A stretch of DNA of 64,000 nucleotides, from contig OY969923.1 of the NCBI GenBank assembly GCA_963704615.1, forward strand, positions 1,364,001 through 1,428,000, given 5' to 3'. This document shows positions 62,123 through 64,000 of this stretch, in pieces; position 1 is the stretch's first letter; the number at the start of each line of letters is the position of its first letter. Position numbers and translations under genes: made by a program. This stretch comes from Bog-756 sp963704615 (GTDB lineage: Bacteria > Actinomycetota > Acidimicrobiia > Acidimicrobiales > RAAP-2). The notes under the pieces are model-generated. The model was not told the origin of the DNA. It saw only the letters and a list, made by a program, of their open reading frames with translations, and did not search any database.

Positions 62123-63877
62123 GTGGTCGCGGTGAGCCAGAGTGGGGGTCGACGGCGACGACGGTGGCTGGTGGTGACCGCCGTCGTTGTCGTCGTCGCC
62201 GTTTGGGCTCTGATCCTCGGTCTGAAGACGCTGTCGGCGTATCACCATGACAAGAACGGGCTCGCCGTGCTCGAGCAGGTCAAGGCCAATCTGACGCCCG
62301 GTGAGGTGACGTCGTCCACGTCGATGCGGCTCCTCGACCAGGCCCACGCCGAGTTCGCTCGTGCCCAGTCCGACCTGTCGTCTCCTCTGTTCGCTCCGAT
62401 CACGATCGTGCCGGTCATCGGCCGCCAATTCCGTGAGGTGAAGGCGCTGAGCACGGCGGCGGGAACCGTCTCCCAGGTCGGCTCCTCGTTCCTCTCCCAG
62501 GTGCACGGCCTTCTCGATGCACCTCATGGCGCCGGTCCGGAGCGGGTGACCTCCCTCCAACGACTGGGCAGCCTGTCGCTCGCCGCCGAGCACCAGCTGG
62601 CCTCCATCGACACGGGTCCGTCTCAGGCCCTGGTGGCTCCTCTGGCGTCCAAGCGTGACGAGTTCGTCACTCAGCTGGATGACGCCCGGCTCAAGTTGAC
62701 CAGGGCGGCCGGGGTGTCGGCCGCGGTGGCCACCATCCTCGAAGGACCACAGAACTACGTGGTGCTGGCGGCCAACAACGCCGAGATGAGGGCCGGGTCG
62801 GGGACGTTTCTCGAAGTGGGTGAGGCGACCACGGCCCAGGGAACGGTGCACCTGGCCGACCTGGGCCCGTCCGGCGATCATTCTCTACCGGTGGGAGCGG
62901 TGACCGTCACCGGTGATCTGCAGCGCAACTGGGGCTGGCTCCACCCGAGCCTCGACATGCGCAATCTGGGTCTGACACCGCAGTTCGATGTGACTGCGCC
63001 CTTGGCGGCCCGGATGTGGACGGCATCGACCGGCCAGCCGGTGGACGGGGTGATCGCCCTCGACGTGGCCGGAGTCCGGCAGCTGCTCGAGGCCACGGGT
63101 CCGGTGGAGTCCGACGGGCGCATCGTGAGCGCCGACAACGTGGAGCAGTATCTTCTCCACGACCAGTACGCGGGGCTGAACGGTGAGGTGGCCGTCTCCG
63201 GCGTTCGCCAGGATGCTCTCGGCGATCTGGCCGGGGTCGTGCTCCGTCAGCTCCAGGGCCAGTCGTCCGACATCAAGACCCTCGCCAACGCGGTATCCAG
63301 CGCCGTGACCGGTCGCCACCTGATGCTGTGGTCCAAGAACCCGGTGGATCAGGCGGCGTGGGAGGTCAGCGGGGTCAGCGGGAGCCTCACCAACCGATCG
63401 GTCGACGTGTCGTTGATCAACGTGGGTGGCAACAAGCTGGATCAGTACATGTCGGTCCAGGTCGGGGTGAGCACCACGCCGGCGGGATCCAACACGGCAG
63501 TGACGATGACCTCCCGCGTCACCAACTCGACCCCCCCAGGCCAGTCGCAGTACATCGCCGGGCCCTTTCCCGGTGTGCCGGTCGGGTACGGCGGCTACTA
63601 CGGCCTGGTGGCCGCCAATCTCCCCGCTTCCGCCACCCACATCGCCGTCACCGGTGCCGGCCCTCTGGCCGCCGACGGCGGGGAGGGCCCCACCTGGGTG
63701 GTGGCCGTTCCGGTGACCATCGCCGAGGGGGCGTCACAAACTGTGGTCATCCGTTTCGACATGCCCGGGACTCACGGTTCGATGTCCCTGGTGCCGTCGG
63801 CCCGGATCCCACCCGAGCAGTGGACGGCCGACGGCACGACCTTTGCCGACACCGCCCCCACCACGATCAGCTGGTGA
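62123..63877 (+). CDS. DUF4012 domain-containing membrane protein
   Basis: The 584-residue protein (GTG 62123 after GGAG; GTG 62132 is an alternative) starts with RRRRR and one membrane helix (WLVVTAVVVVVAVWALILG). A helical region follows. The DUF4012 part includes LAANNAEMRAGSGTFLEVG, WGWLHPSLDMRNLGLTPQFD and DGVIALDVAGVRQLLEATG. The family occurs in actinobacterial exopolysaccharide and cell-envelope gene clusters; its reaction is unknown. The protein should sit outside the cell, anchored by the N-terminal helix. It is 158 bp from the divergent sortase start. Confidence 0.85.
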   Translation: MVAVSQSGGRRRRRWLVVTAVVVVVAVWALILGLKTLSAYHHDKNGLAVLEQVKANLTPGEVTSSTSMRLLDQAHAEFARAQSDLSSPLFAPITIVPVIGRQFREVKALSTAAGTVSQVGSSFLSQVHGLLDAPHGAGPERVTSLQRLGSLSLAAEHQLASIDTGPSQALVAPLASKRDEFVTQLDDARLKLTRAAGVSAAVATILEGPQNYVVLAANNAEMRAGSGTFLEVGEATTAQGTVHLADLGPSGDHSLPVGAVTVTGDLQRNWGWLHPSLDMRNLGLTPQFDVTAPLAARMWTASTGQPVDGVIALDVAGVRQLLEATGPVESDGRIVSADNVEQYLLHDQYAGLNGEVAVSGVRQDALGDLAGVVLRQLQGQSSDIKTLANAVSSAVTGRHLMLWSKNPVDQAAWEVSGVSGSLTNRSVDVSLINVGGNKLDQYMSVQVGVSTTPAGSNTAVTMTSRVTNSTPPGQSQYIAGPFPGVPVGYGGYYGLVAANLPASATHIAVTGAGPLAADGGEGPTWVVAVPVTIAEGASQTVVIRFDMPGTHGSMSLVPSARIPPEQWTADGTTFADTAPTTISW

Positions 63878-63911
63878 CGACCGGAACCTGGTGATCGGGC
63901 CGCGGGTCCCT

Positions 63912-64000
63912 TCAGACCGTCTCGGGTGACGCCGATCCCCGCCACACACCGCCAACGGTGACGTCCGAGGGGACGTCACCGAGCACGACCGCATTGGCCC
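63912..64000 (-). CDS. Hexapeptide-repeat acyltransferase, C-terminal end (cut by window edge)
   Basis: The minus strand encodes an open frame that reads ANAVVLGDVPSDVTVGGVW and then RGSASPETV-stop. This is the typical end of a left-handed beta-helix acetyltransferase, which usually reads GANAVVxxDVPxxxxVxGVPA. Only 28 residues lie in the window. Substrates in the family include serine, sugars and sialic-acid precursors. It converges on the DUF4012 gene and fits an envelope-polysaccharide locus. Confidence 0.65.
   Translation of the reverse strand, partial: ANAVVLGDVPSDVTVGGVWRGSASPETV

Noticed and set aside
63957..63980. Perfect 10-bp stem with 4-nt loop (GGTGACGTCC/GGACGTCACC), looking like a terminator
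   Set aside because: It lies inside the coding end of the hexapeptide acyltransferase on the minus strand (GDVPSDVT region) and lacks a T-run. Coding constraint explains it sufficiently.

Overview
This 64 kb window looks like chromosomal DNA from a high-GC Gram-positive bacterium of the phylum Actinomycetota. The class Acidimicrobiia is my best guess. That is inferred from gene content: two secreted proteins built from DGGIFAFGDA-type repeats, a DUF222-HNH nuclease, an LCP cell-wall ligase, an F420-type (LLM) oxidoreductase, a PimB-like glycosyltransferase and a class II (B12-dependent) ribonucleotide reductase under NrdR-like boxes. GTG starts and 4-bp ATGA/GTGA gene overlaps are common.

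Layout. (1) 0-2.9 kb: the 3' part of an inositol-monophosphatase family gene, a secreted double-repeat protein with four near-identical 126-bp tandem units, and tRNA-Val(UAC). (2) 2.9-9.8 kb: a visibly more A/T-rich, damaged accessory region downstream of the tRNA. It holds a frameshifted Ig-like surface-protein tail, a GNAT and a SET-domain gene, a sigma-70 remnant, and a three-gene recombinase operon (tyrosine recombinase, HTH protein, zinc-ribbon recombinase-like protein) with 4-bp overlaps. It also holds a biotin-carboxylase relic, a DUF4242 gene and a twice-frameshifted LuxR/LAL relic. (3) 9.8-19.9 kb: small regulator-enzyme sets (SDR/TetR; epimerase-GH15/MarR; carboxymuconolactone decarboxylase family-SDR), YjbR, a 32-residue membrane peptide, HNH and a kinase-like protein. 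(4) 19.9-31.6 kb: LCP ligase, gamma-glutamyltransferase, nucleosidase, a GGDEF-EAL protein, panD, a second repeat protein and an aquaporin.

(5) 31.6-41.8 kb: amine, beta-alanine and alanine metabolism. A class III aminotransferase sits with its Lrp regulator, opposite an aminobutyraldehyde-type dehydrogenase. These are followed by bioA-bioF, alanine dehydrogenase and methylmalonate-semialdehyde dehydrogenase. Together they could turn omega-amines or beta-alanine into acyl-CoA, with alanine dehydrogenase recycling the alanine made by transamination; this is a pathway inference. (6) 41.8-53.4 kb: an internally deleted alpha/beta hydrolase, acyl-CoA synthetase, 2-hydroxyacid dehydrogenase, queG followed by a GT4 glycosyltransferase and SRPBCC protein, LLM oxidoreductase, class I aminotransferase, a TetR-regulated SMP-30/acetoacetate-decarboxylase-like set and a PlsC-type acyltransferase. 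(7) 53.4-64 kb: ACT protein, glpK, nrdJ with two NrdR-like boxes exactly 31 bp apart, membrane proteins, an LPFTG-anchored small protein convergent with a sortase, a DUF4012 protein and the tail of a hexapeptide acyltransferase. The last group resembles the edge of a cell-surface polysaccharide/envelope locus.

No CRISPR array, rRNA, complete insertion sequence or prophage was seen. The strongest unusual items are the recombinase trio with surrounding gene wreckage, the NrdR-type control region, the two-part repeat protein, the sortase/substrate pair, the in-frame gutted hydrolase and the tiny membrane peptide. Nothing here can be declared a new system from sequence alone.
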